Of a stretch of 64,000 nucleotides of DNA, positions 13,721 to 25,667 are shown piece by piece (the stretch's first letter is position 1; each line of letters starts with the position of its first letter). A program made the translations under genes and the position numbers. The DNA comes from Hemerocallis citrina (taxonomy: Eukaryota; Streptophyta; Magnoliopsida; Asparagales; Asphodelaceae), in contig CM030364.1 in the NCBI GenBank assembly GCA_017893485.1, positions 248,051,122 through 248,115,121 of the forward strand, given 5' to 3'. Under the pieces are notes generated by a model. The model was not told where the DNA came from, ran no database searches, and was given only the letters and a program-made list of their open reading frames with translations.

Positions 13721-14760
13721 TTTTTCAAAAAAAAAGAGTATCCTACAATGATGAACGAGCAATCATTATTAACAATACCAAAATTATTTTAGCAATTTAA
13801 ATAATTACGGAAGCAAAAGAGAATTGAAATGCAAATACAACTCACAAAAAGTCACAAATTATAGGTGGAGATATTACTAATAGTCATATCCTAATTTTAC
13901 TCACAAAATCTACAACTCACAAATACAACTCACATATCCTAAATTCAAATAGTTGGTCTGTGAATTGCAGTAAATATATACTTAGAATTGCAGTAAATTT
14001 CTCTTGATTACAAATCCCAACTATATACTTAGAATTGCAGTAAATTTCTCCTGATCACAAATCCCAAACTCACAACTCACAAATACAAATCACAAATACA
14101 ACTCACATATGCACAAATCTACAATTCTTGATTTAAGTAAAATCAAAAATTGAGTTCTAGACTCGTTCAAATCCCAAATTATACTTTTACAAAATCACAT
14201 ATGCACAATTGTACTTTTACTCACATATGCACATATGCACAAATACAACTCACATATGCACAATTATACTTTTACTCACAAATCCCAAATTTTACACACA
14301 TTACAAACAAATCGTTCAAATCAGAGATATACAGTTATATATTCAGCAAATCGTTCACAAATTCTACACACACCACCACATATTACACACAATATATATA
14401 CAACATTAGAAAATATTGAGTTCTAGAAATATACCTCAATCTTCACGCAAGAATTGAACCACCGCAATCACCACAAACAAAAAAGAACCACCACCAAATC
14501 GCTTTATCACCGAGCTCCACCCCTTGTTCTTCAATCCACCGCAATCACCCAAAAATTCGAAAAGAAAACTCAAACACAACGTGGGCAACTAGAGTGGGAT
14601 GAGAAAGCGAAGATTTTAGGAGCTAATCGACGGCTAATTTGATGAAATAGGCCAGAAATCGAAGAATACGAGGATTGGGTTAGGGTTTCGAAAGCGAGTC
14701 TTGAGGAAAAAGAAGAAGAAGTGAGATCTGTTTTGGGGGCGGGGGGTTTAAGTCCCAAAC
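13721..14760. other. AT-rich upstream region of the PMD gene
   Basis: Contains a degenerate repetition of CACATATGCACAA and ACTTTTACTCACAAATCC blocks (about 14030-14290) and two direct copies of a TTAGAATTGCAGTAAATTTCTC block (13981 and 14030). It ends in a GAAAGCGAG-rich stretch leading into the palindromes. No coding frame is credible. Confidence 0.6.
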
Positions 14761-14762
14761 GA

Positions 14763-14992
14763 CACTCGCTTTTTGAAAAAGCGAGTGTGGTTTAATTACC
14801 CCCGCTTTTTCAAAAAGCGAGTGTTGCTGGGCAAAGAAGGCCAAGACTCGCTTTTGGAAAAAGCGAGTGTGGTATAAACCATCCCGCTTTTTCGAAAAGC
14901 GAGTCTTAGGTTTTCAATTTTCTGAAACCTAAGACTCGCTTTTTGAAAAAGCGCGAGGGTTTGTACCACACTCGCTTTTTCAAAAAGCGAGT
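14763..14992. repeat. Cluster of six ~20-25-bp palindromes
   Basis: Palindromes of the form CTCGCTTTTT-GAAAAAGCGAG and its flipped-centre variants lie at 14763-14787, 14801-14821, 14845-14869, 14884-14902, 14932-14955 and 14969-14992. An additional larger inverted repeat with arms GAGTCTTAGGTTT and AAACCTAAGACTC spans about 14900-14937. Such arrays are typical of subterminal regions of DNA transposons. Confidence 0.85.
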
Positions 14993-15002
14993 AGGGCGTT
15001 TG

Positions 15003-15073
15003 TGGAAATAAAAAAAAACAGGTTGTTTGTGGCAATACTTTTGCAAAAAGGGTCATTTTGGGAAAAAATTCCA
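15003..15073. other. Possible Mutator-like terminus next to the PMD gene
   Basis: Read on the minus strand from 15073, it starts GGAATTTTTTCCCAAAATGA, a style common at plant Mutator-like ends. With the palindromes and PMD gene it could be one end of a PMD-bearing element; the opposite end is not found, probably lost to copia insertions. Inference only. Confidence 0.35.
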
Positions 15074-15715
15074 CCACAGTACTATTTCTGTAGTTTTCAT
15101 AACTTGCAAATGCATTACCACGGTGGCTCTTTAAACAACATTAAACATTCCAGTTTTCTTTCCGTTCTCTTTTCTGGTTATAGCATTAAACCGGACTAAG
15201 GAGCATTAGCTTCACAGGTTATTACTTGAAAAGTGCAAAATTTTCTGAACACCGTCGAATACATATTCTCCACCTCTATTTGATCAAAACAATTGAAATG
15301 TCTCTCAGAGAACCTCATACATAAAACCAACCTATCACTTAATATTTCACTCAAACGACCAAAATTCATATATATTATATTGATCGTCAATTCTTCACCT
15401 AGAACCTAAACAGTCATTGGACATTCCACTCCCTAGATATACATAATTTATATAGATAATTCTACTAGCTAAATTTTTTATGAACTCCAAAATATTAGAA
15501 GAGTACAACCCCAACTTTAGCGTACTACATACGAAGCACTTGAAATTGCAAAGGGCCCTTCAAATTGTTTGGGTTGTCACAACTTACAACTTACAACAAG
15601 ATAATGAACTAAGGGCAATATAGTAAAATAGAAATTCCGTAATAATTAGTCAATGGGGCCGCTTTGGGCCAGCCTGTATCCAAAATTCTGCACGCATTGC
15701 GTGAAAAATCGGCTA
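15074..15715. other. Unassigned spacer
   Basis: No coding frame, repeat or element edge recognised. It ends in GGCTAGGAGT, of which GGAGT is the left TSD of the next element. Confidence 0.6.
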
Positions 15716-15720
15716 GGAGT

Positions 15721-16337
15721 TGTTGCTGCTTTTTTCGGTGTGGGAGCAAACAGATAGTGAGTTAATAATGGATGGAAACTACTAAAAGTCAAACCTGTGC
15801 CTTGGCCGTTAAAAGACGTTAGAGCTCCTGAGATTGAATCTGGATCGTTGATTGACCTCCTGTGATCTGAAATCTACGGTTGTTGATGCTGCCGATGAAC
15901 CTGCAAAACGTCTGAAACACCAGGGGGTGGCCCTCGGCGACAGACCCTCCGACGCTCAAGTTAGAACCAGAAAGAGAGAGATAGTAAAAACTGGTGAATT
16001 GTTGATTACCTGGAGACTGAGGAGAGAGAGGAGTATTTATCGGCCTAAGAGACATTCTAGAAGCCGAATCGTGACCGTCGGATCTGTCATGTCCCCCCCC
16101 CGAAGAGATAAGATATCCCCGTGAGAGGATTAGAGATGAGACTCCTAGCCATCATGGGTTGGGTGTCTCTTTTAGTGGGCCTAGTCTGTCACTTTTTATG
16201 GGCTTGAGAGAAGCCCGTGTCTTGGAGTGGACCCAGGCCTGTAAAATAGGCCTGTGATGGCTAATCTACCTGTAGATACTTTGAGATTCATGCAGGGATC
16301 GTACGGCTCTGATCTGCCACGTTTTTTACCATCATCA
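15721..16337 (-). repeat. 3' LTR of the TR-GAG-like element
   Basis: Begins TGTTGCTGCTTTTTTCGG and ends ACCATCATCA on the plus strand, so on its own strand it runs TGATGATGGT...GCAACA. The outer flank is GGAGT; the inner flank is the polypurine tract. Confidence 0.97.
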
Positions 16338-16905
16338 TAAGCCCCCCACTCCCGGAAGGCGATTTTCATGGCTTTCGGAAAATAGTACGTCTTATTTTTA
16401 GAATCTGTCGAATAATCTTAGTAGTTGGAGTGTTCGTAGATACCTGGAACCGATCTGTGGCTTCTGGAGGCAGTGAATGTATTCCTGGATTTTTCCATAT
16501 TTTTTCAAATTTTCTGGGAATTTTTTCGTAGTTCTTCGAATTTCTCCGAAGTTTATGGAATGCTCTTACAATCTCAAAATCACTCTTTCGAATTTTATAA
16601 TTAATAAATTCAATTTTAATTATTTTTTCGGATTTTTAAATTATTTTTCCGAATTAAAATAATTATTTTTGAAATTTTGAATTGATTTTTTTGAATTAAA
16701 AATGATTTTAAAATGATTTTAAAATACTTTTCTGAATTATCAGATCTGGGCACGCGTTTTGAAGCGATCTGAGGTGAAGATCACGCTTGACTCACGCACT
16801 GAGGGAGATCCAGAGATGGTAAACGGCTTGATCAAGCCGAAAAAGTCTGGAACGTTGATCATGGGGTAGCGTGCAGATCTTGGAGATCAGACGGTGTTGG
16901 TTCGT
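16338..16905 (-). other. 3' untranslated end of the TR-GAG-like element
   Basis: Starts with the polypurine tract (complement CCCCCCACTCCC at 16342-16353), then AT-rich sequence without coding potential. Confidence 0.75.
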
Positions 16906-16919
16906 CTTCTCCACCCCCT

Positions 16920-17650
16920 AGCTCGGCGAACAAAATCGCCGAGCTACTTTCTTCTTTTTCGACGCATAGCTCGGCGGAGGCTTGATTGCGGAGCTATGAG
17001 GTGATTTTTGGCCGAGCTACAGCGGTCGATCGTGAATTCGCCGAGGTGGAGCTACGTCGTGCTTTTCGCCGAACTAGGGGGACTTTGAATTCTCACCGAG
17101 CTATGGGACACTCACCGAGCTATGATAGCTCGTTTCGCCGAGCTATGGACGCTGTGAACCCACTGAGCTATGGAAATAGTCGCCTCGCCGAGCTATCGAA
17201 CTCGAACTTCATCGCCAAGCTATGGAAACTCGTCGTGCCATGGGTTCCTTGCTCTTGTCGAGCTATGGAGATGGAGATTTCGCCGAGCTACGGTGCTCAA
17301 GTCTTTGCCGAGCTACCACTGATTCGCCGAGCTACGGGAGCTCGTTCTCGCCGAGCTACGGGCTCTCCGAGCTATGGGTTCGCCGAGCTACGGGGGTTTC
17401 GCCGAGCTATGAAGCTTGAGCTCTCGCCGAGCTACGGTTTCGCCGAGCTATGTGGTATTGATATGTCGTGGTAGAGCAAAGGCGAACAACGACATTCCAT
17501 GGAGCTTCTCATCGAAAACGATGATAGCTCTGTCATAGAGCTATGGTGATATCTCGCCTTGGCCGAGCTATGGAGAATATCATCTCGCCGAGCTATGGAC
17601 CGTAAGCGCTTTGCCGAACTACCACAGCCTCGCCGAGCTACAGAGTTAGG
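16920..17650. repeat. Array of GCCGAGCTA(C/T)GG-type short repeats
   Basis: The motif TCGCCGAGCTATGG and close variants recur roughly every 15-45 bases, about 25 times. Spacing is irregular, so it is an interspersed motif array rather than a clean satellite. It gives a spurious RRATGSPSY-like translation. Confidence 0.85.
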
Positions 17651-18025
17651 ATTTTTTCGAGCTCTATTTTTGGAGATTGTCGAGCTCTGCTTTCGGCAAA
17701 ACCTTCGTCAGAGTGGGAGCTCGTGACCTAGGTGTGGCGGAGATCGACGTCGGAGGCTTTGGAGGAGGCAAGAGCGTCGGGGTCGGGTTGCGAAGGAGCT
17801 CATTTGCATCATTTTACTCTTCTTTTGCTGATTTTTTAAAGTATTTTGGAGTTATTTTGAGCTTGGGTTTTGCATATAAATTTTTATATATGTATATATG
17901 GTTGTGTATATGCAACAACTCGTATATATTTATATATAATTACTTATATGTATATATCCAGCTTTTTACTCCATCACCGTCGATTGGTGGATCTTGTATA
18001 TATATAAATAGCTATGCAGGGAGAG
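17651..18025. other. Spacer between arrays
   Basis: GC-rich at first, then TA-rich with TATATATG runs at about 17885-18010. No coding evidence. Confidence 0.6.
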
Positions 18026-21000
18026 CTGTTTCAGACTTGCTGTTTGATCCCAACAAGTTGTTGTGGCATATCTGGAATAGAGTTGAACGTTTGAGCTTGT
18101 CGTTTGCGCCCGACAAGTGTGTAGAGAACTCTGCAATGGAGTTGAACGTTGAGCTTGCCGTTTGATCCCAGCAAGTTTGGAGCGAGCTCTGAGATAGAGT
18201 CGATATGGAAACTGACGTTTGATCCCGACGAGTTTTGAGACGACTCTGAGATAGAGTCGATGTGGAAACTGCCGTTTGATCCCGACAAGTTCGTAGAGAC
18301 AACTCTGTGGCTGAGTTGACGTAGAGCTTGTTGTTTGTTCCCAGCAAGTTTGGAGAGAACTCAGTGGCAGAATTAAGTGCTGAACATGTTGTTTGCACTC
18401 AGCAAGTGTGTAGGGTCAACTTGTTGATTGAGTTGGTTGTTGCACTTACTGTTTGTGCCTAGCTAGCATGTAGGGTCAACTCGTTGATTGAGTTGGTTCT
18501 TGCACTTACTGTTTGCACCCAGCAAGTGTGTAAAGACAACTCTTTGATTGAGTTGGTCCAGAAACTGCCGTTTGATCCCGATGAGTTTGTAGGGGCAACT
18601 CGTGGCTGAGTTGGCGTAAAGCTCATTGTTTGATCCCAACGAGTGTGGAGAGGACTCTGTGGTAGAATCGATGTAAAAACTTTCGTTTGGTCCCGGCGAG
18701 TTTGGAGAGGACTCTATGAAAGAGTTGGATGTTACACCTAATGTTTGTGCCCAGCAAGTGTGTAGAGACAACTCTGAGATAGAGTTGATGTAGGAACTGC
18801 CGTTTGACCCCAGTGAGTTTGGAGAGGACTTCCTAACAGAGTTGGATGTTACAGCTGCTGTTTGCGCCCAGCAAGTGTGTAGAGACAACTCTGAGATAGA
18901 GTTGATGTAGAAACTGCCATTTGATCCCGATGAGTTTGTAGAGGACTCTTATGACAGAGTTTGATGTTGCACCTGCTGTTTGCACCCAGTAAGCGTGTAG
19001 AGACAACTCTGAGATAGAGTTGATGTAGAGCTTGTCGTTTGATCCCAGCAAGCATTGAGAGACAACTCAAAGATAAAGTTGAACGTTCACGCTTGCCGTT
19101 TGTGCCTGGCAAGTTTAGAGGGACAACTCTTTGACTGAGTTGACAAAGAGCCTGCTGTTTGTTCCGAGCGAGTTTGGAGAGAACTCGATGGCAGAATTGA
19201 GTGCGGAACTTGCTATTTGCACCCAACAAGCGTGTAATGTAATCTGTGACGAGGTTGGACACTATACCTACTGTTTGCACCTAGCAAGTGTGTAGAGACA
19301 ACTCTTTGACTGAGTTGGTCCAGGAACTATTGTTTGACCCCGACAAGTTTGTAGGGAGAGCTGTGAGATGCACTTGAGCTTGAACTTGTTGTTTGGCCCC
19401 AGCAAGTTGTTAGTTGTGCTTGGGCGAAGACCAAGGCGTCAGACTCATTGTGGGGAGCCAATGAGCGTAAAGTGGAACATTGAACTCATTGTTTGGAGCC
19501 AACGAGTTATGGACGGAGCTTAAGCATAGAGCAAAGCGGTGAACTCATTGGTTGGAACAGACGAGTTGTTGATGGAGCTCGAGCGGCGAGCAGAGCGGTG
19601 AACTCATTGTTGAAGGAGCTGAAGCGAAGAGTAGAACATTGAACCCGTTGTCTGGAGTCAATGAGTTATAGACGGAGCTCAATCATAGAGCAAGGCGTCG
19701 AACTCCTTGTTTGGAGTAAATGAGCTATTTGGAGGAGCTTGAGCGAAGCCTACGATATTGGAACTCTCTATTTAGAGCATGGATGGAGCTCAAGTGGTGG
19801 GTAGAGCATTGAACTCGTTGTTTGGAACAACGAGTTGTTTGGCAGAGCTTGAGCAAAGTCCAAGGCATTGGACCTCGTTGTTTGGAAACAAGTTGTAGCT
19901 TGAAGGAGTTGAAGCAGTGTGCTGAATGTTGAACCTGCTATTTGGAACCAACGAGTTGCCAAGCGAGCCTGAATGAAGACCAAGGTGTTGAACTCGCTGT
20001 TTGGAGCCAACGAGCTATTTGGTAAAGCTTGGGCGAAGACCAAGACATTGAACTCGTTGTTTGGAGTTGTTTGGAGCCAACGAGCCATTTGGTAGAGCTT
20101 GAGCGAAGACCAAGGCATTGGGCTCGTTGCGTGGAGCCAACAAGTAGTGGATGGAGTTCATGTGGCGAGCAGAGTGCTGAACTCGTTGTTTAGGACAAAC
20201 AAGTTGTTGAGGGAGCTTAAGCGGCGAGCGGAGCGCTGAACTCGTTGTTGAGGGAGCTCAAGCGGCGAGCAGGGCGCTGAACTCGTTGCTTGGGACAAAC
20301 GAGTTGTTGAGCTCAAGCCGCGAGCAGAGCGCTGAACTTGTTGTTTGGGAAAAACGAGTTGTTGAAGGAGCTCAAGCGACGGGCAAAGCACTGAACTCGT
20401 TGTTTGGGACCAACGAGTTTTTGATGGAGCTCAAGCGATGAGCAAAGGGCTGAACTCGTTATTTGGGATCAACGAGTTGTTGATGGAGCTCAAGCGGCGA
20501 GCAGAGACTGAACTCGTTGTTTGGAAAAAAACCAGTTGTTGATCGAGCTCAAGCAGAGAGCATAGCGCTGAACTCATTATTTGGGACTAACAAGTTGCTG
20601 ATGGATCTCAAGCGGCGAGCAGAGCGCTGAACTCATTGTTTGGGACAAACGAGTTGTTGAGGGAGCTCAAGCGGCGAGCAGAGCGCTGAACTCGTTGTTT
20701 GGGACAAACGAGTTGTTGATGGAGCTCAAGCGGAGAGCATAGCGCTGAACTCATTGTTTGGGACCAACGAGTTACTGATGGAGCTCAAGTAGCAAGCAGA
20801 GCGCTGAACTTGTTGTTTGAGACAAACGAGTTGTTGAGGGAGCTCAAGCGACGAGCAGAGCGCTGAACTCGTTGTTTGGGACAAACGAGTTGTTGAGAGA
20901 GCTCAAGCGGCGAGTGGAGTGCTGAACTCGTTGTTTGGGACAAATAAGTTGTTGATGGAGCTCGAGCGGCGAGCAGAGTGCTGAACTCGTTGTTTGGGAC

Positions 21001-21240
21001 AAACAAGTTGTTGATAGAGCTCGAGCAGCGAGCAGAGCGCTGAACTCGTTGTTTGGGATGAACGAGTAGTTGAGGGAGCTTAAGCGACAAGCAGAGCACT
21101 GAACTCGTTGTTTGGGACCAACGAGTTATTGATGGAGCTCGAGCGGCGAGCCTAGCGCTGAACTCATTGTTTAGGACCAACGAGTTGCCGATGGAGCTCA
21201 TGCGGCGAGCGGAGATTGGGGTGTTGGACCTGTTGCTCGA
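18026..21240. repeat. Degenerate ~60-bp tandem satellite
   Basis: The unit core is GAACTCGTTGTTTGGGACNA followed by ACGAGTTGTTGA and GGAGCTCAAGCGGCGAGCAG. In the right half (about 19.4-21.24 kb) units are similar and spaced about 59-60 bases. In the left half (18.03-19.4 kb) a diverged form, GTTTGATCCC(A/G)ACNAGTTTG then GAGACAACTCTGAGATAGAG, has the same period. On the order of 50 units in all. Each unit contains an inner inverted pair, ACTCGTTGTTTGG and ACAAACGAGT, so units can form hairpins. Confidence 0.9.
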
Positions 21241-22030
21241 TGATGACGAGTGGTTGGCCGGAGGAACTCAGGTGGCGCGCAGAGCGCCAAACGCATTTTT
21301 AGAGCAGATGAGTTGTGGGTATTCTGAATCTTCTTAGTGTGGAAGTGAAGTCACTTGTGTTTATTCAGCATTGAGATGATTCCATTCTTCTCTTTACTAA
21401 AAAGTGGATGCGTGCATGGAATGAGGTTCTCTGGGAAGCTGAGCTTGCTCTCCTTCTTGGTATGCTGTACTTGACGGAGTTGGAGGTTGCCCAAGTGAAG
21501 GAGGTCGAATGAATCTAGATTTTGCTCGTTTAAGGAAGACATGTCTTGAATATCATTATCAAGAGTTGAGGCGGCCCTATGGAGCTATTAGCTGGTAGGA
21601 GGCCAGCGAGGAGTTTTGTTTCTCTTAGGTAGAACATCTCTCCAGTGTGTATAGCTGGAAGAAAATTTTCATGACAGTTTGTTGTACAATGTTCCCAGGA
21701 CTTTTGGTAGCGATTTCTAGACGTGAAATGTGGATTCAATGTAACTTTGTTGTTGTAATGAGATTTGTAGTTTGTGGAATGAGAAGTCTTCTACATGCTT
21801 GTGTTTTTTCCTGTGATACATCGTCTTGGGGGTTGGCTAGTCGTATGAGCTGATTTTGGGAGAGTTAGACTTTGGACTAGCCGTTTTGCATTTGCAGACA
21901 TCTGTAGTGCTACTGGATTTAAACATATGAGTTGGTGATAGTTCTATGATTTGCGGGATTCATTTTATATGCTTGATCCTTGCTATCATGGTTGATGTGC
22001 CATCGACGGGTTCTTTGTCGCTAAATAACA
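21241..22030. other. Non-repetitive spacer inside the TR-GAG-like element
   Basis: No domain recognised in any frame; short ORFs here look like chance. Confidence 0.55.
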
Positions 22031-22099
22031 GGGCCTCAAGTCTGTTGCATATAACTTAAAGAACTGTCGATGGTGGATGACGGAGTGTAGCATTGCTCC

Positions 22100-23060
22100 G
22101 TCTTCAACCCAGCTAGTTGTAGGGACAACTCTGAAAGAGAGTTGTTTTCCAAACTTGTTGTATGGGGCCTCTGACAGATTGTGAGAGTCACATCGAATGG
22201 AGAGTTGAACCCCAAGTGTGGCTTTTTACAAGTGTTGCTAGGATAACTTCGATCCATGATTTTGGACCTATTAATCTGTTGTTGAGAAAATTTAACTAGT
22301 TGCAGGAACAGATCTAATGGCAAGTTGAACACTGAGCGTGTGTCATTACAGGTTACGAGAGTAACTCTGAACCATGAACATGGATTCCAAACTTGTTAGT
22401 TTAAGTATTAACAGGTTGCAGGAGCAGCTCGAATGGTAAAGCGCACTCTGAACTTGCTTCTTTACAAATTGACAGGGTCTCTTTTGAACCATGAACTGGA
22501 CTCCAAACCGGTCGTCGAGGCGTTGACGGATTGCAGGAGCAGATCGAATAGCGAAGTGCACTGTGAATTTGCATTATTGCAAATTGTTTAAAGTCCCTAT
22601 CGAGCTATGGGTATGGACTCCGATCCGTCTTATGGGGAGACTCACAACTAGTGTTTGGTGCTGCTTAAGTGTTTAAGTGTGGCACTCAACTTGTTATTTC
22701 TGAGCCTCTAAGGAAGTTCAACTAGTTGCAGGAACAGATCGATTGGTGAATTGTGTTCTAAGCATGCGAGGTTGCATGCCGCAACTCCCGAGTTCTTGAT
22801 TCCGAACTTGCATTGCAGAAAGCTTGTAATGAGTGTTTAGCACCACTTTGAATGTAAGTTAGGCATGTAGCTCGTTGTTTTCTTTGATGAATTAACAGGT
22901 TGTAGGAGCAGATCGATTGGCGAAGCGCACTTTGAACTTGATTCATTACAGATTGTTGTAGTAGCTTAGCACTATGGATGTGGGCTCCAAACCCGTCTCG
23001 TAGGAAGCTTTTAACGATTTTGGTGCCGTTTTTATGTACAAGTTTGGCACTCAACTCATT
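22100..23060. repeat. Longer-period degenerate repeat
   Basis: The block GTTGCAGGAGCAGATCGAAT(G/A)GCGAAGTGCAC recurs near 22297, 22412, 22533, 22731 and 22902, at intervals of about 110-200 bases. It is linked to the phrase GAACTTG...TTACA after each copy. Confidence 0.65.
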
Positions 23061-23174
23061 GTACTTCACAAGGTGTTCTACTTTCCAAGTCCCTGCTGAT
23101 ATCTTCCTGCCCCTCGGGTCTTCAAGTTGATGAGCCATCAGGCGAACAACTTGGTAGACCTTGCCTGGACTTGC

Positions 23175-25622
23175 CTATTTTGGAGGGAGCCCCCTATTAT
23201 TTTGCATAGAGAAAGGAAAATCTTCTGATGTACCAATGTGTTTAGGCAAGATTGTTTGTTTCCTTCGACTGAGCGGAGTGGCTTCGGGAGAGGGATTCAA
23301 GTTTATTACTGTATCATGATGAGAACTAGTTTGGACCTGGCGAGAGATGGTGTAGCAGGTTTGGAAGTTCTTGGTAGAGTTGGTTATGGCAGAGGCTTCA
23401 AACTTGTTTACAGTTTTGGAGTTATTGTGACTATTTTCTGGCGGTAGCTTTATGGTGTCGAGGGGGAGAATGGAGCCCCCCAGTGTAGTAGTGTAGCATG
23501 CTCGTGCTGCCTGTTGGCTTCCTACACCTTGGCCTACGCCAACTGTTGTTGGAAACTTCATTTTCATGTGAAATGCAAAGGCAACTGCATGGAATGCTGC
23601 TAGGCCGGGACGACCGAATATAGCATTGTATGCAGCTTTGACACCATAAAGTCCAGTGCTTCTATTTGAATAGAGGGGGCTTTCCCTGCTGTTACGTCGA
23701 GTGCGACAATTCCCTCGACTTGGACAGGTGCACCAGAGGAGTCATGAAGTGTATGACCGGCTGGCTTGAGTCGGTCTTGAGAGAGCTTGGGAGCCTAAAA
23801 TGTGGCCATGAAGAGGATTTTTACTGAGCTACCATTTTTCACCAGGATGCGGCATACCTCATGATTTAGCATGCAAGGTTTGTGACCAATGCATCGCAAT
23901 GAGATGTTTGGACGCCTTCTAAGTCCTTGTCGGAGAAAGATATCGGGATCTCGGTGCGTTTAGCAGGCGAAATGTTATCTATGGAGTTGACTTTGCTGAC
24001 GAAAGCTTTGTGGGAGGAGTTGGAATCTCCCCCCATCGGGTCTTCATGAATGGAGTGGAGGACGGTCATGTGTTCAGAGTCTTGCGACTCGCATGGCCTC
24101 TGCTGATGCTTATCAGCACCCCGGGACGGAGAATTTTCGGCGTCGTTGTCTTTCTGAACGAAGTTGGAGAGATAGCCCTTGCGGATCAGGGCTTCCGGTT
24201 CTTCTTTAAAGGTTCGACAGTTGTTAGTAGTGTGTCCACGATCTCTGTGAAATGTGCACCACTTATTTTTGTCTCTTTTTCTGCTAGATGTTGACATTGT
24301 GGGGGGAAGGCAGATTATTCCGTCCTCCTCCACGTCCATGAAGATGACTGATACGCTTGCATTGAGAAGAGCGAATTTGTCGAAGTGTGACGCTAGAGTT
24401 GGACGGTGTGAACTTGCACCGCTTTTCTGAAACTTCCTGAGTTCTTCATCGCTTGTGTTCTTCCGTTTGTTCCCGGAAGATGAATCGTTCTTTGCTTGAG
24501 GATAGAGAGCTTCCTCGACCCTGATATACTTGTCACTCATTTTCAGGAGCGCAGTGAAACTTTTGGGTGGCTTTTTGGCGAGGGAAGCTTTCAGGTCTTT
24601 ATTAGTGACGTTGTGGCGAAAGAGCTGCAGTTACGACTGAAGTGTTCAAGGCGTAAATTGACCTTGCTTCAGTTGTAAAATGCTTGACAAAGTCTTGCGG
24701 CGAAAGAGCTGCAGTTGCGACTAAAGTGTTCAAGGCGTAAATTGTCCTTGCTTCAGTTGGAAAATGCTTGACGAAGTCTTGCAGCGAAAGAGCTGCAGTT
24801 GCGACTGAAGTGTTCAAGGCGTAAATTGTCCTTGCTTCAGTTGTAAAATGCTTGACGAAGTCTTGCGGCGAAAGAGCTGTAGTTGCGACTGAAGTGTTCA
24901 AGGCGTAAATTGTCCTTGCTACAGTTGTAAAATGCTTGACGAAGTCCTTTAGCAGTTCTCCATCTTTTTGCTTCCGTTCTAGTAGGGATACACTGGTATT
25001 TTCTGCTCTTTGGCTAGTAACAAAGTGTGCAACGGAGAGTTCCTCGAGCTGATCGAAGGAAAAATATGGATTCGGGTTTCAGACGTGAATACCATTTCGT
25101 AGCTGATCATTTCAGTGTAGCGGGAAATGTCCAATACATGAGTGCATCGGTGGCATTATAGAACATCATAAGTATTTTAAAGCTCTCGATGTGGTCCGTT
25201 GGGTCTGATTTTTCGTTGTAGAATTTGAGTTGAGGAGCTTTGAAATTCCGTGTAACGGGTGCATCGAGGATGGTTTTGCTGAAGGGACGTTGATTTGGGC
25301 GGTAGGCCCTATTGAACCAGTTTCTCTCATTCTTCATCTGTTCTAGGCGATCTTCTACTTCTTGGACACGGCAAAGGACTTGGTCGTCCTTCTTTTGTGA
25401 TCCAGTTGAAGCATTATGGACTGAGATGCGGTTGTACTGAGGATGTTGCTCATGATGGTTTTGTCAAGAGCCCCCCGGTACCTCTCCGTTGGTAGGAGCG
25501 TGATTAGGCTGTCGGGGTGACTGTTGAGGAGGAATCTGATCTTCCATAGGAGGAGATGGTTGACGAAGAGTGGTAGTGCGATGGCTGGAGACCGCCCCTT
25601 TACCTCTTAGTCTTTGTGGCAT
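23175..25622 (-). pseudogene. gag: Gag-protease region of the TR-GAG-like element, with stops
   Basis: From ATG at 25622 (MPQRLRGKGAV) one frame runs through an in-frame TGA near 25464, a coiled section (VQEVEDRLEQMKNERN), APVTRNFKAPQLKFYNEKSD and IESFKILMMFY, a stop after FPATLK, then SRLKPESIFSFDQLEELSVA: the retrotransposon gag domain. Four 28-residue repeats follow (84-bp units). The frame 24540-23866 has basic sequence and a zinc-knuckle-like CTFHRDRGHTTNNCRTFKEE, the form usual in Tat-lineage gag. The next segment has VCRILVKNGSSVKILF, a protease-type motif with Asn where the catalytic Asp is expected, and ends with KMKFPTTVGVG, the phrase that normally precedes reverse transcriptase. 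No reverse transcriptase follows. Not functional as one polyprotein; whether the broken gag was still mobilised in trans cannot be told. Confidence 0.85.
24602..24937 (-). repeat. Four 84-bp tandem repeats within gag
   Basis: Units of exactly 84 bases (28 codons), starting near 24613, 24697, 24781 and 24865. Each encodes ALNTSVATAALSPQDFVKHF with minor changes. Because the period is a multiple of three the frame is kept. Confidence 0.93.
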
Positions 25623-25650
25623 GAAGATAAGTCTTACTTGTATAGTTTTC

Positions 25651-25664
25651 CACAGACGGCGCCA
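25651..25664 (-). other. Primer-binding site (TGGCGCC type)
   Basis: TGGCGCCGTCTGTG on the minus strand, three bases inside the LTR edge at 25668. TGGCGCC primer sites are usual in Athila/Tat elements; the exact tRNA is not assigned. Confidence 0.85.
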
Positions 25665-25667
25665 ATC

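Noticed and set aside
16986..17474. 162-codon frame rich in RRA and PSY repeats
   Set aside because: A by-product of the GCCGAGCTATGG motif array inside a retrotransposon; no domain and no matching frame in other arrays.
18012..21201. Series of minus-strand repetitive frames resembling repeat proteins
   Set aside because: The ~60-bp satellite period is a multiple of three in many units, so frames stay open by construction.
23455..23490. Second polypurine tract (central PPT) in the TR-GAG-like element
   Set aside because: GGGGGGCTCC-like purines occur here on the minus strand, but no LTR edge or matching context supports a function.
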